This document shows, piece by piece, positions 45,076-58,231 of a stretch of DNA of 64,000 nt. Numbering within the stretch: position 1 is the first letter of the stretch; the number at the start of each line of letters is the position of its first letter. The stretch lies in NCBI RefSeq assembly GCF_037975245.1, contig NC_092576.1, forward strand, positions 10,001,501 to 10,065,500, written 5' to 3'. The stretch comes from Apostichopus japonicus. Its lineage: Eukaryota; Echinodermata; Holothuroidea; Aspidochirotida; Stichopodidae. Below the pieces are notes generated by a model that worked only from the letters and a program-made list of their open reading frames with translations, was not told the DNA's origin and did no database searches. The position numbers and the translations under genes were made by a program.

Positions 45076-46106
45076 CTAGGTGAGGGGTGGGTTAGATAAG
45101 AAGCATTGTGACCAATTCATTTATAAAGGGAGTTATACGATATTATTTACAAATGGTATGAACGCCATTTTCTTAACAGCACTTCCGTATTGCCTATCTA
45201 TTGAGATATTTTTTCGTATTTTTGCTTCTATGGTACACAATCTAACTACAATCAGGAGCCATGGAGCTCGATAACACTAGGTCCCACTTACAACCACTTA
45301 CAACATGGTAGTATAACAATAACTGTTTGGGTATACGCGTGAACTATCGCGCGCGCGAGTTTTCATTTCTACATCATTATGGAACGCCAAATTGTGAGTC
45401 ACAATCAACATTGCAAGCTGAAAAACCGTACTATGACCATGATAATAAAGGCCCAAAGATATATTCACAAATCAATGGTGAAGCAACATTCATGTTTTCA
45501 TTAGCCCTGCAATATAGTTTATCATGCTTATGAACAAATATAATACACACTGGAGACGTACGGGGGAGGGGGGAGGGTGGTGTGTGTGGTTAGGGATTCA
45601 ACATTCAAGAAAGAAATTGATCACATTAAGAATTCCCGTAAATCGGACGTGTTATAATAATATTTACGCTTGGCTGTGCATCTTCTATTTGTAATTTGTG
45701 AACTACCAAACTGGTTTTGGGTAATATAAAACGTGATTCGATCACTTGTTTACTTACGATGTAATGTTAGAATGTTTATGAAAACGTACAAAATTATCGG
45801 ATAAAAATTGTAGTGACTTATGACGTCAGATTAATCGACATACACCATTTCAATCGAAGATGAGATTAAAATTTTCAATCAATACCCCGGATTACGAGTG
45901 CGAATAGGTACCGTATACTCTTTATTACAAAAAAATGAATTATGCTGAATTTCATAGTCTGGTTTAATAACGTATTTAACTGTAAAATTTTAAGCAAAAC
46001 TAACGTTCATAAAAACGACTTCAGGTTGAAGGAAATGACATAAATATGTATCTGGAACATTTTTTTCTTGGCTACATGCAGGCTGGGTCATGAAAATTAG
46101 TAACAT

Positions 46107-46294
46107 ATCGCTTCTCGGCCTTTGGCTAAGATACTGTGTATAGCATTATTATGTTCCCTTCTAGGGGAATCGTGATACACACCCGACGATGATCACACAG
46201 TCACAGTCCCGATGCAAGGGGACTGGGGTTGAGAGCGGATCAGTCGTTCGGTGTTTGGCTTTTCGTGGCCAGGTTCTTTCCTGGGTGACTTTCC
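46107..46294 (+). ncRNA. U2 snRNA-headed small element, copy 2
   Basis: It starts ATCGCTTCTCGGCCTTTGGC (one T missing against U2), then CTAAGATACTGTG and a diverged, enlarged U2 branch-recognition region. From about 46167 on it follows copy 1 (32991-33174) closely: CACACCCGACGATGATCACA, then CAGTCACAGTCCCGAT, GAGAGCGGATCAGTCGTTCG, and GCCAGG-TTCTTT-CCTGGG, with roughly nine differences in ~115 positions. Flanking sequences show only weak similarity (AAAATTAGTAAC against AAAAATAAC), so a target-site duplication is uncertain here. Confidence 0.65.
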
Positions 46295-46929
46295 TTAAAA
46301 ATAACTTCGCACAATTACTCATAATACTGTTCTGATGACGTCACGACCGGAAGTCATATCGTGATATATGAAGAATGTCTGGATGGTGATGAGTATGAAC
46401 TCATAACAGGTCATATGTGCTTAAAGAATGAAATACACAAACAACCTATAGCAATTTTTTTTTTAAATTTCGGTTCGCCTACTACTTGTATTGTAACGTA
46501 ACGTGAGTCACCCCCACACGCACGCATAAAACACGTGACGTCACAAAGAGACTGCGGCTATGTTAATTGTGATTGTGTACACAAAAACAAACGTTACTGA
46601 GTCAACGTGGAGTTCAAGTATAAGGCGTTAGGAATGTAAATAGTTGGTAGCCAGAAAGACTATGCGGGTTTTTTCTTCTTTTTTTCTTGTATAGTGGGTA
46701 TTGTCAAGGTGACTTAGGTGTAAGGTTATAAAATCATGTAACGTCACAGTATAAAAAAATAGGCCTACTGTACGTGTTGAATCGGCAGTTTGTGTTAACA
46801 GTTGGTCTACTTCAAAACGTTCAGCCACAATTCAGTTCGAAAAGTGAAGAAATTAACTATGAAAGTCGTACATAATCAAGTGCAGATTACTTTTTAGCTA
46901 CCATTGACATGATGTGCCAAACTTTGTTC

Positions 46930-47310
46930 TTATATAAAAGATCTGCTTTATTGGCTCCAATTATAGCACGCTATAGCTAGGAAAGTTTTGTGATTACGTA
47001 ATCGACCTGCCGCGGTCGTTAAATCGACCTCAGGCTCTACAATTGATAGCCTGCATAGCTGCTCAACACCATTAGGTTCTTTTGTGTAAACACCGTGTGG
47101 AAATAAGTCCATGTCTACAGTGTAGTTAATCATACAGCGTTCACACAAAGACCCTCATACAAGAAAAATATATGTGGCAGGCGTTGCAGACTAATTGGTA
47201 AAAAAAGGTCATTTTACGACCAAGGCAGGTCGATTACGTCATCTCAAGAAACTTTTTCCATGATAGCATGACTTAGTTGGGGTCTATACAGCAGACCTTT
47301 AATTGTCCAT
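46930..47310. mobile_element. MITE-like element with long diverged inverted repeats
   Basis: The left arm (about 46935-47030) and right arm (about 47205-47305) are complementary along ~95 bp with many mismatches, including GTAATCGACCTGCC and its complement and AGATCTGCT/GGTCTGCTG. A related fragment lies at about 16940-17030. No TSD could be fixed. Confidence 0.5.
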
Positions 47311-48202
47311 CCTTCTTCAAACGTAAGGCCTATAACATCGCAGTAACACTAATCCAAAAAGGTTCAGGATCGATGTGAACACAACCGAACTTCGAACTTT
47401 CACGGTAACAGAGGAAGAGCTTGCCCCTCCCTGGTAAACGTTCCCGAAGAATAAGTTATCCTTGCAACGTTTTCTTGATTTTACTTCCAAATATGTTCGT
47501 AAGAAATCAAAACTAGAAAACCTTCAAAAATTGTCAAACTTTGCCCACCATTTTTGGTAGTATGATAAAATCCCGATGACAGTGAACTCACACACAATGC
47601 TAACATTTTGTTTTTAGTTCGGCTACAGGTGGCATGTAGGAAACTTTAATTTGAACATCTAGATATTTAACACCGAAATAGTTGTAACAATTCTATAACC
47701 AAAATGACCTTTTTTTCTTTTACTACATGTAGGATTTTTTAACCTTTTAGACTCGGGGCTCTTGTGTGACTGAACCACCAAGTTCATCGTGAAATCTTGA
47801 CAACAGTAGTTTTTTTCTCCATCTACGAATACCGTAAGAATTCCCACGTACCCAGCGGGACTTACGTTCAAGTCAGAGCGGAACCGAGTTAAATTATCAT
47901 GATCATTGTTATTATTATTTTTATTTTCTACTTCATACAACATGCAGACGGCTCAAGTCCAGTTCTATTTTGATTCAATTTCCGTCGTTCTATGGAACAT
48001 CTTATCTGTGGAATTTGTAAACAGATACCGTTTCTGTTGCTGCACGCACCATTGTGACGTCACGATAGTCCAACGACCACCCTGGGAGAACACCTTTTGA
48101 TTATCAGAAGATGGGTTTGCTGGTGGTTTCTATGGAACGCCCAAAATGAACTCAACAGATAATCAGTGATGGTCTGTAAGATTTATCCATCCATACTATG
48201 AC

Positions 48203-48306
<104 letters not shown>

Positions 48307-49549
48307 ATGACGTGAACTTATCGGTATTTCGTTACTAATGTGTAGGCCTTTTTTTCTTTTTCTTTTAAATTTTTCCTTCTCATTTATTCACCATAGGCAT
48401 ATATATGGTACACATGAAGCATTCTGACATATACAATATGTCCTTAACTTCATTCAAATAAAACGTGACAATTTGTACTAAAAGCAATACAAAGCTTATC
48501 ATACGATATGTTACGGTATATCTTTGAATTTTTAGGACTTTTTTCCACTTGCAGAATAAAGAACCTAAATTGATTTAAAAATTCATTCAATGTAGGTATT
48601 TCAATATTGATTTTTTTTTACTGAAAATGTACTAATGTGTAGGCCTACTAATATATAATTGGTGTAAAATATTCCTATACATTTGTTGCTGGTGTAAAGT
48701 GGCGACCACGTAATTATAAACACACTTAACATATTAGTCTATACATTGTACCCGACTGGTAGTGAGTCCGTTCTAGTATACTGGTACTCTATATAAAAAC
48801 TCAAGGTAATTTGCCTGTACTATAGAACTCGTTCATTATGGATTTGTACTCAATTTGTACCGGGACAATTTAGGAATTTAGTACAGATATTAGGACAAGG
48901 GCAATTATTACATATTTAGTACAGATACTAGGGCAAACGTAAGTACCTGTATGCAATCTGAGAACACTGTAATCGTTGTACATTGTAGAAAGTAATACAA
49001 TTTGAGTCTTCCTTTAACAACAAAAAATCGCATAAGTAAGTATAGGGCTTCATGAAAGGGCAAACTTGAAATATTTACCTTATGCATTAGATTTCTTATT
49101 ACACATGCTGAATTAAAGGTTTTGCACCAATTAATTAAGAATTTCCGAGAAAACTTGAAGAATTTGTCGGGGGAAGGGGAGTGCCGCAGAGACTACACTG
49201 TGGCGAGACGGCGATTACAATAGGTTTTATTGTTAACAAAGCTTAGCTTTAGAATGGTATGTCTATTTAGTGATCTATTTAGTATTAACCACATAATAAT
49301 CAACACGACATATTGAACGTGTGGGTTCACCAGTAACACAATATGGCACGCACAATACGTGACAAGAGCCTTTCGTTAACGTTAATATCTGTCAGACCTG
49401 GCCAAATCCGGTTCCGGCCTGACCTACAAATTTGGATTCAGTTCACATATCTTATATCTACATCCGAAAACATAATATCTATCCTATGGATTACACATAT
49501 TACATCCTGACAGTAACATTATATGTGTACTGTGTAGGTTACACCGCTG

Positions 49550-49550
<1 letters not shown>

Positions 49551-49637
<87 letters not shown>
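49551..49637. repeat. (AT)n microsatellite, ~87 bp
   Basis: TA dinucleotides with one or two TTT interruptions; a spurious ORF of alternating Tyr/Ile passes through. Confidence 0.95.
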
Positions 49638-49640
<3 letters not shown>

Positions 49641-49790
49641 GAGTTGGTTGGTTGGCGTCTATCTTGGCGCAGAGTGCTCTATGTCCAGTGGACAGAGCGG
49701 AATATATGTTTCAGTTGTCTGACGATCGCTAAAACGCGTGAAACTCCGAGTTACAACTACTAGTGTTCCACTAGTATCAACATATATTTA

Positions 49791-49832
<42 letters not shown>
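49791..49832. repeat. (AT)n microsatellite, ~42 bp
   Basis: A pure TA dinucleotide run. Confidence 0.95.
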
Positions 49833-49835
<3 letters not shown>

Positions 49836-50574
49836 CATAACTTAAGTAGATTGTAAATAATATAATAAATGCATGGTTACAGACATATTTAAAGTTTAAC
49901 ACGCCATCTGAGCCGCTAACTTAGATTAGTGTAATATATATCGCACAATATATGTATTTGTATTCGCTGTGGTACGACATACACATTCCAAACTAACTTT
50001 CAAAATTGTTAAAAGAACACAAATTTGAAGATAAAACTCAAGAAATTATTGACTATTTCAGTTCGGAACCCTCAAAACTGTCGACCTGCAGAACCGCACA
50101 GGTATTTTGTGCTCGTGTTTGTGTCACTTTAATTAATCTTTTGTAATTTGACCTTCGTTAAATCAATTCTCGGATGTAAATTTGGTCGCATCATAATATT
50201 TACGATAAACATTTTCTCACGTGAAGTGTTGCTGCTTTCTCTGTGTGAGTTTTGAAGCGTTGAACTGTTAAATGTTACAGGACGTATAAATTACTTCCTT
50301 ATTGCCTTTATACATGCATCGATATTTCTGTTTCGTTCTTGCACGACGAGGGACGGAGTGAAACGGGGGGGGGGGGAGGTAATCATACGGTTCATTGTCA
50401 AGAGAAACTATGTATGATAGGAGGGTAAAGGTCTTTTAAAAAAGGAACGTGTAAACATACAAGTATCCTGTTAGCGGAAAATCATAAACCTGTGAACTGT
50501 GTTATTCTTAGGTCACGTTTTCACATTTAGCGATTATAACATCCATTAGCCTACGTATGGTATATGATGTCTTA

Positions 50575-50808
50575 AGCCCGGGTCACATCTGCGCGATTCA
50601 ACACGCGATTCAACTCGCAATACAATTGAAGGTTGAATCGCGTAGTTAGACACGGGTATCAACTTGTTGCGCAATAAAAGTTGCGCCGTCGATTTGCAAT
50701 AGAGCAATGTCCTAATCAGCGCAACTTCTTTGAAGCAACTTTTCTGATTCGCGTGATTTTAGTTGCGAGTTGAATCGCGTGTTGAATCGCGCAGATGTGA
50801 CCCGGGCT
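50575..50808. mobile_element. PIF/Harbinger-like MITE (234 bp) with 46-bp perfect TIRs
   Basis: The ends start AGCCCGGGTCACATCTGCGC and are exact complements for 46 bp, containing tandem GCGATTCAACnCGC motifs. TTA lies on both sides (50572-50574 and 50809-50811), the 3-bp TWA target-site duplication typical of PIF/Harbinger. The centre has no ORF. Confidence 0.85.
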
Positions 50809-53373
50809 TTAGTGTCACAATGAAAGCAACAGTATTGTCTTTTTACATGGCGAACAAGAAAACAGTCCATGTGGCTACGACTATACCAGCATAGCGACGA
50901 CTATTCCCTCCATAGTGACGATGACGTCATATGTGTACATAAGTCTAGAATGAATTCCTTGTGACAATGTATCTTGTGATGTCAAATATGTGATATCACA
51001 GGTCATGTGATCATTTGTGCGCATTACAACCTTTGTTTTATATATACTTTTTATTTCGAATTGTCTAGACTGAACATTTCCAAGGATCCAATCTAACATT
51101 CGATTGGAAACGTCCATGTCTTATGGCGCGCCAATTGTGTCAGAAATTTTTTTTGGCAAGCTATGCGTTGTCGAAACAACCAATTAAGAGATCGACGCGC
51201 TGAACATGTGACATGTTTTTGCAACGACCTCGACCACGCGTACCCAGAAACCACGCGAGCGCATCATCAGAACTAAATAACGGGTAGATCATACAGACGA
51301 ATTCTGACAACGAAACTAATAATATAATAATAAATCTCTATCAAGTCTCGTAATTATCTGATAATGACTTGTGACTTTATTTCACAAACTTAGAAGCTTC
51401 GAGAACGTTGCATCATATGTGGACTTTCAACGACGCGCACCTTGGCTTATACCGCACGTAGTTGTCACGTAACGGTGAAACTATTCACTGGTTGGTGCTT
51501 TCGACAACGCGTAGTGTAGAACACCAATTCCACGTGCTATGTCAGCAATTGCGGGAATCTGCATGGTGGCAACACGTACTAAGTCAGCCGTTTCGACTTA
51601 CTGCATGGTAGCCATACTATGGGAACCGTATAGCGACTTCTGCCGTCAATTGCACGGCGCTAAGTTAGCGATAGCTGGTCTCAGGTGGCAACGATATATG
51701 GTGACGTCACCAAGTCAGGCACAGTGTAGCGGCATCTCCCCCGTGGTGACACCAGCACGTCATTGGTATCACCATACCAGCCTATAGTAGGCTCACTATA
51801 ACGGCAACACACCAACCATGACAACCAAATCAGTTTGCAAAACTCGGATGGTGACGCCTGGTACCGTATTACGCAATAGTTCTTTACTATCTACAGAGTA
51901 TCTCTTTCATGGTAAAAAGGAAGTTTCCCAATCTACAAGACATTCCACGTAATTTCGTAAATGACTAAAAAAAAAAAAAAAAATGGGGCACTTTTAATGC
52001 ATATACCATTTTATTAAAACGTGACATTGCGTAACCAGGTTTTTTTCGTGTTTTTTGGTTGCAAAATTAATCTTAACAATAAGCTTTTTATGAAGCTTGT
52101 AGTTGTTTGCCTGTAAAAACCGGACATATCTATACCAACGACTTCCCCGTGACAAAGCTACAAGCATATGCACATGTATGGGGCAGGCTATTGACTTATT
52201 AGCAGTAGTTTCTTTCGAATAACATCAGTTCAACATCGTCTTGACATTTTAGTGTCCTCAACATTGCTAACATTTCTTTTTTTTTTGCAAGTAGTCTGTT
52301 TGTTTCTGACTATTATGTTTGTTTGCTATGCATGATAGAGACACCGAGGAATGTTCAACTGGATACTCAAGTATACTAACGGAGTGACTTCAGGCAGAAT
52401 TTTAAACTGACACAGTCGAAGTGAAAGAGAGATACATTGACGTTATAATAACGATTCTATTTCAGTTTTTATGACACCCATCTTTAAACTATAACTACAA
52501 GGGGGCGGATGGGGCCGCCTTTCCATCCCCCCTCCCACCCCCTTGCCATCTACTTCCATCGTCTGTATGGGAAATTGTTTACCAATCTATCTCACAAAAA
52601 TAATCAAGAGTAGTTTTATTACAACAAGCTTACGTTTAGAGCTAATTATCAACCAAGTTGATAGTCTAAACATTCTCTAACTATGCCTCGGATATTTTTG
52701 TTTTTTCTGGTCCACACCCCCCCCCCCCCCGAACCACTTTCATGGAAGTCGGCTTTAAAACTCAAGCGTTATCCCTGCCTTAACAAAATCATTCATTCGC
52801 CTGTGGTGGTCCTTTCAGTGTAAAGGTCCATGCTCCTTCTTAAATCAGTCGGGGGAAATTTATAATTTGTCTCCTCTAGAATTCGTCCCCTCCACCCCCC
52901 CCCCCTTCTGCTTTCAGTGCCCGGTCTAGACCTTGGGCACCCCGGGGCACTTCAGGCTCGGTGGGCCCCCTCATACACATAAATTGAAATACACGGCAAG
53001 TGACCAACTTTACACATCAAAGTCACTTTATGTCATGTAATTGGAACTGACAAGTTATACATTCCTGGAAGGTTAAAATTAGATATATATCTGAAGTAAT
53101 TACATGTATACATGTAAATACATTCCAGCAAAATTCCATTTTTAGGTAATACAAATTAAAAAAATTATGAAAAGTTTTTTTTTTTTTTTATATTGAAGGC
53201 ACTGCCTGCTTTGCAAAATCCTGTAGACACCACTGATTTAACACAAACATCACCTAGTCAAGCTATAAACGGCTAAGCAAGAAAATTTCCCCTCCACCCC
53301 CCCCCCAACCAAAAAATCAACAAAAAATCAACAGGATGCATTTTTGTTTTAAAGAAACCTCGAATACACTAAC

Positions 53374-53445
53374 CTGTGGGGACTTTCCATCAACAATGAC
53401 CACAATGGTATCCTTCTTCTTCTTCTGTGGACCTTTCGGAAACAT
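53374..53445 (-). CDS. Probable first coding exon of the membrane-protein gene
   Basis: ATG at 53445 opens 24 codons (MFPKGPQKKKKDTIVVIVDG then KSPQ) ending exactly at a CAG|GTTAGT donor in phase 0. The exon at 42235 begins behind an acceptor and is open in phase 0 (TIPT before its own ATG), so the two join without a frame break. The product would be a lysine-rich cytoplasmic tail, fitting N-in topology. The 11-kb gap means that this link is an inference; the exon could instead belong to another gene. Confidence 0.5.
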
Positions 53446-55212
53446 GTTTAATTCTTCTTGTTTGTAATTCCGAGATAATTCCGTTATAATTTAACCATAA
53501 AAAGGTTTCACCTCCGATCTCTCTTGAGTTCTTCTTCTCCTCCTCACTAACCACGGTATACTCTCCGTGTATCAATTCTCGTTGTCACAAATGAAATATT
53601 AAATAAAGATAAGATGTCCTTTTCGAGAAATGAAGTGTAAAATTCAAAGTTATTCTGAGGAGAGAGAGAAAGAGCAAGAATATATTAAAAATATATATAT
53701 ATATATCGATTTTTGAAGACAAGTCGTGAGTAAACTATAGCGACGGTGTTAATTTGATGCCTAACATAACTTCTCTGGAAAGCCAAATGAATACAAAAAG
53801 GATGAAAAGAAACAGTTATTAATATTTTACTTTCTTGTTTCATTTATGATTACAACAGTTTATGAAATATGTTTAATAGACCTATATACCTCTTCACGAG
53901 AGCACGTGTCCAGGAATGAGCGTGGTCATGAGGAAATATACTACCACGTATTAACCTATATAGACCAGTCCTACAATATGCTACGTATTAAGTTGTTTCA
54001 TGTTAACATTGAATATTCCAAATATAAGCGGCGGTGGCTTTAAAAAACTATATATATATTATATATACTTAGCCCTTATTGATAAGCTTGGAAAGAAACG
54101 TGTGGTCAAGTGAAACTGGCTAATTAATTTCCAGTATCATTTCAAAGCCTTAGTCGTAACTATATGTGAGTAGTGCACTAAACCGTATTTGAAATGAGGA
54201 TTAGCAAAATGGTGAGGGGTGGGGGTAGGGTTGGGGGAGTTAATCTTTACTAAACAAATTAATGTCCTAAGACAAGCTAAACTATCTAGCACAATTTCTG
54301 TATAGGCCTGCAACTGCTCAATATCCAGATAACTCTGCTGGTGACAATTTACACTATACTGCTCGTATTGGGACTAGAAATAAAAAATAAATAAAAAACA
54401 CAACTTCGTTTTTTGTTTTGTCTATGGTAAACAGTCCAAAAACCCATAGAATTATATACCTAGGCTACTTTGCAACAGTTGACAATATATACTCACCTAA
54501 TTTAACACTTCCAAATGGAACGAATTAACCGATAGGGACTAAAAATAACAAGGCTATACTATAAACTATGATCCTCTCCTTGCTGATAACGTATCCTTAA
54601 TGAACATTCGTTCCCTGTTTGTTTGTTTCACTGCAAAACGACCAACAGTTGCCCTCTCTTTCTACATCCTTAACGAGTTTGTCACGTCAATATGTAAAAT
54701 TAGATCTTGTATATTATGTTCCCCCCTTTATGATACTCGTTGAGTGAGTTGATGTGTCCGCTATGTCGCAATACTAATACGTACACAGACTATTTCTGTA
54801 AAACGGCTACGAAACTTCCTCTATACTCTGACAAAAGTTTTAGTACAATACCAAAGGTTTATTAGAAGTGTTGAAAAACAAAGAGTTATTTACCAATCAC
54901 GAGGCCAGCTTCGCTGTTGGGGTAACGAGTGAGTGGCATCTGTGTGTGATGTGCCTGCCAGGCTACGGAGATAAACTAACAAAAAGGAATCTTTCTTTTT
55001 TCCCCTCTTTTTCTTCTTCTTCTTTAGCTTCTTCTTCTTGTGTATTTTATTACGGTAGTTGCGTAGGGGAGACGAAAACACGCGGCGCTAATTTCAAGGA
55101 AAGAACCCCCAACGTCTATCTGTAACTATCAACACTGGAATCCTAACAAGTGTGTCTAGAATGGTATGGATATTATCTGCTAAGATGATAGATTACTTTT
55201 CACTCTGCCAGT

Positions 55213-55376
<164 letters not shown>

Positions 55377-55696
55377 TATCCAGAACAATATAATCCAGAA
55401 CAGTGAAAAAACTTCCAGCCTCCACCTTTACATGAGGACACCCTAACCACTAGGCCATGGATGTTGATTATATGTCCAGCCTAGGTTCGAAACCGATAAG
55501 GAAGGTCGTAATTCCACTGTAGGTGTTTGTCACCTGTATCGAGCAATACAGTTCTGCTTTTGGTGACATATTCTGACTTACTTTAGAGATCAAACATGAT
55601 GCTTACCAAATCGAAATCATTTGTGAAGCCGGATCTCGAAAGAGATACTTTGAACAGATTTTTGTTAATGAAATGGAGGTAAACGACAAAGGCAAA

Positions 55697-55698
<2 letters not shown>

Positions 55699-55793
<95 letters not shown>

Positions 55794-55895
55794 TATATAA
55801 TATAATATAATATATATATATAATATATATATATATAATATAATATATATATATAATATAATATATATATATATATATAATATAATATATATATC
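55699..55895. repeat. (AT)n microsatellite with ATAATATA variants, ~197 bp
   Basis: A pure TA run followed by TATAATATAATATA variants; long Tyr/Ile ORFs are artefacts. Confidence 0.97.
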
Positions 55896-57871
55896 GACAA
55901 TATAGACACAAAGAGAAAAACTTCACGAACGGTCAGAACAAAATAACATCGACTAAGGTAAATTTAGTTTCTGAAGTATGTTCACTGAAAAAATAAACTA
56001 GTCAATATTGCCACGGACTAACGTTAAATTAGTCTTTAACGTTAGTCAATGCACCCGGACTAGCAAAAATCTTCGTTTCATCGCTGCTTCTTAGTTAGTT
56101 TACACTGACTAAGGAAAATATAATCGCAGCTTAGTCGGTGGCGACGGACTAAGGTATTTTAACCCATGGACTAAGAACGATACGGACACCCGATTTACGC
56201 CATAATCGTAGCTTAGTCGGTGTCGACGGACTAATGTATTTTAACCCAATTCGATTCACTTCAATTTGGAAACCAAGAGGCAACGGCAGCTTGCTGGGCT
56301 TGGCATAGTTTCATACGATCACTCTAAGCAACTTTCAACCGTAAATCACCCAAGAAGGTCTTTAGAAGAATGGAGGTATTAACTGCATCATCGGCCTACC
56401 TGTTATTCCTTTAACTAGAAGGTAAAATTAAAGTTAATTGTTAGGCCACTGGCACTAGTACTGTATTATGGTTAGTGTAACGCTACCGTTGTCACGTTGG
56501 CGTTTCGCAATACACAAGTGCAATGACAGTGAGTAGCCTATAGGCTTCTACTGGGTACTGCAGTGCATTCTCAACACTAAAGTGTGCATTCTAAACACCA
56601 ATTAACAATGTGTTATGTGTGTATTGGGCTAGATTGAACAGTGGCACATAATCTTCTAATTTATTCCCAAACAAATGCTGGAACTATAAGGCTCAATAGT
56701 TTATTTGAAGTCTACACTCATTTGGTAAAGATTTCCTGTAATTTCCCATGTGAATCTAAATGGGTAGGCTTTGTGATATTGAATAAGCAAGGCTAGACCT
56801 TCAAACGTACAGTCACAGTCGGCTGAACACATTATGTTGGCTAGTCAACGGTATTATATGTTGCGAGCAGTCAGGATGCACGCTTCAGTTCTATTTAACC
56901 TTTTCATTTATCATTTTTTAGTATTTAATTTCCGGTCACGCCCAGGAAACAATTGCGACATTCCTTCACGGTCGACTTGCTTACTGTAAGAAGTATTAAC
57001 CGTTTTTTTCTCAGGAAAGCTTGATAGTCTGAAGTTATTATAACATGTGCTTTTAGTATACTGCCAAAAGAGTAAGTTGTTGTATTTGTATTGATATTTT
57101 ATGTAGAAGTAACGGAAAATTTAGTATGTTTAGTTTGGTCTAATTGCACGTTTTTTTACTGTCCAATGTAGTGCAGGGTTCACTTGCGCGAATTCAAATT
57201 ATTCTGTTTATGTGTATGTATATGCATCGATTCTTAGATTATGATGTTTTTTTGACATTTATTTGTAATTCAAGCATATCTGTTTAGTAGCAAAGTTTAA
57301 AGGTTAAGATTAATTAGTTTTCTCTTTTTGATCCTAGATTGAATGAAACTCATTGGCGTAAATAATAGATCAGATGATACAGTTTAACGTAGTTGCTAAA
57401 ACTCTGGGTATTCTCTAGTCTTCGCCGGTCCATTATATACTTTAGTACTACTAGTAAGACTAAATCAAAACGACCGTAGACAAACTTAGTGTAACAAAGT
57501 ACTGATTCTCCTCTAGCCTAGGTCTAAACAGGCTTGTTATGTGAGCAAGCAAAATAACAACTAAAAACGATTAGGCCTATAAATAAGTTGGCTCAGTGCA
57601 TTTCTGTTTCTAAAATTTTATATTTTTAAAGATCATAAAAACAAACAAAGATTTTAGCCCATGTTTTATTATCTCTGTATTCTGGGCATTTGATTCTGGT
57701 TGCAATGGTGATGACACTCTCGTTCAAATTTTCAGCTTTATACAGTCTGCTTCAAACTTTGGGATTGTTTTTTGAGACTATAGTGGAAGCAAATCTCACA
57801 TAACTTTGTGGTGACAACTTTATTTATTTTTTTTTTCAAATGATGAATACTTTGCTGTTTCTTTTTTCCAG

Positions 57872-57904
57872 CAGGAATTGAAAAGCCAAATATCTAAGTC
57901 AAGG
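57872..57904 (+). CDS. Possible small internal exon inside the 56-61 kb element
   Basis: A strong acceptor (TTTCTTTTTTCCAG, ending 57871) is followed by 11 codons (QELKSQISKSR) and a GTGAGC donor. It joins in phase 0 to the possible exon at 60306. Alternatively the frame stays open without splicing to a TAG at 58067-58069 (66 codons). No family is recognised and upstream exons are not found. Confidence 0.25.
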
Positions 57905-58231
57905 GTGAGCTTTCCTGTGATGTACGACACCAGTGTGGAGGCAACAACAGAAGAGGAGAACTGTGTTATATATGGCTTAAAGACATGTTTTAAGATGATA
58001 TATTGGTACCCTTCGCAGAACAAAAGAGTTTATCCAAGAGTCCAAAAAGCAAAGGAACAAGTACCATAGAGAAAAAAGATGGAAGAGTGAGTTTAACTAT
58101 TGTACCCAACTGTTTAATGATATTTAAGATACTTTTCATAACCTGTTTTTAAAAAAAAACAGTCTAGTTTATCATTTACGTGCAAGCTTCATAAGTTTGG
58201 TCAAATTTTCACTGATCTGTAGAGCGGGAGT

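Noticed and set aside
51539-51787. 82-codon plus-strand ORF
   Set aside because: No splice context or recognisable domain; the local sequence has loose CTAAGTCAGC repeats that explain the open frame.
55400-55510. tRNA gene
   Set aside because: An A-box-like sequence on the minus strand and a B-box-like GGTTCGAAACC are in the wrong order and orientation, and no cloverleaf forms.
55583-55926. Tyr/Ile repeat ORFs
   Set aside because: Translation of an (AT)n microsatellite.
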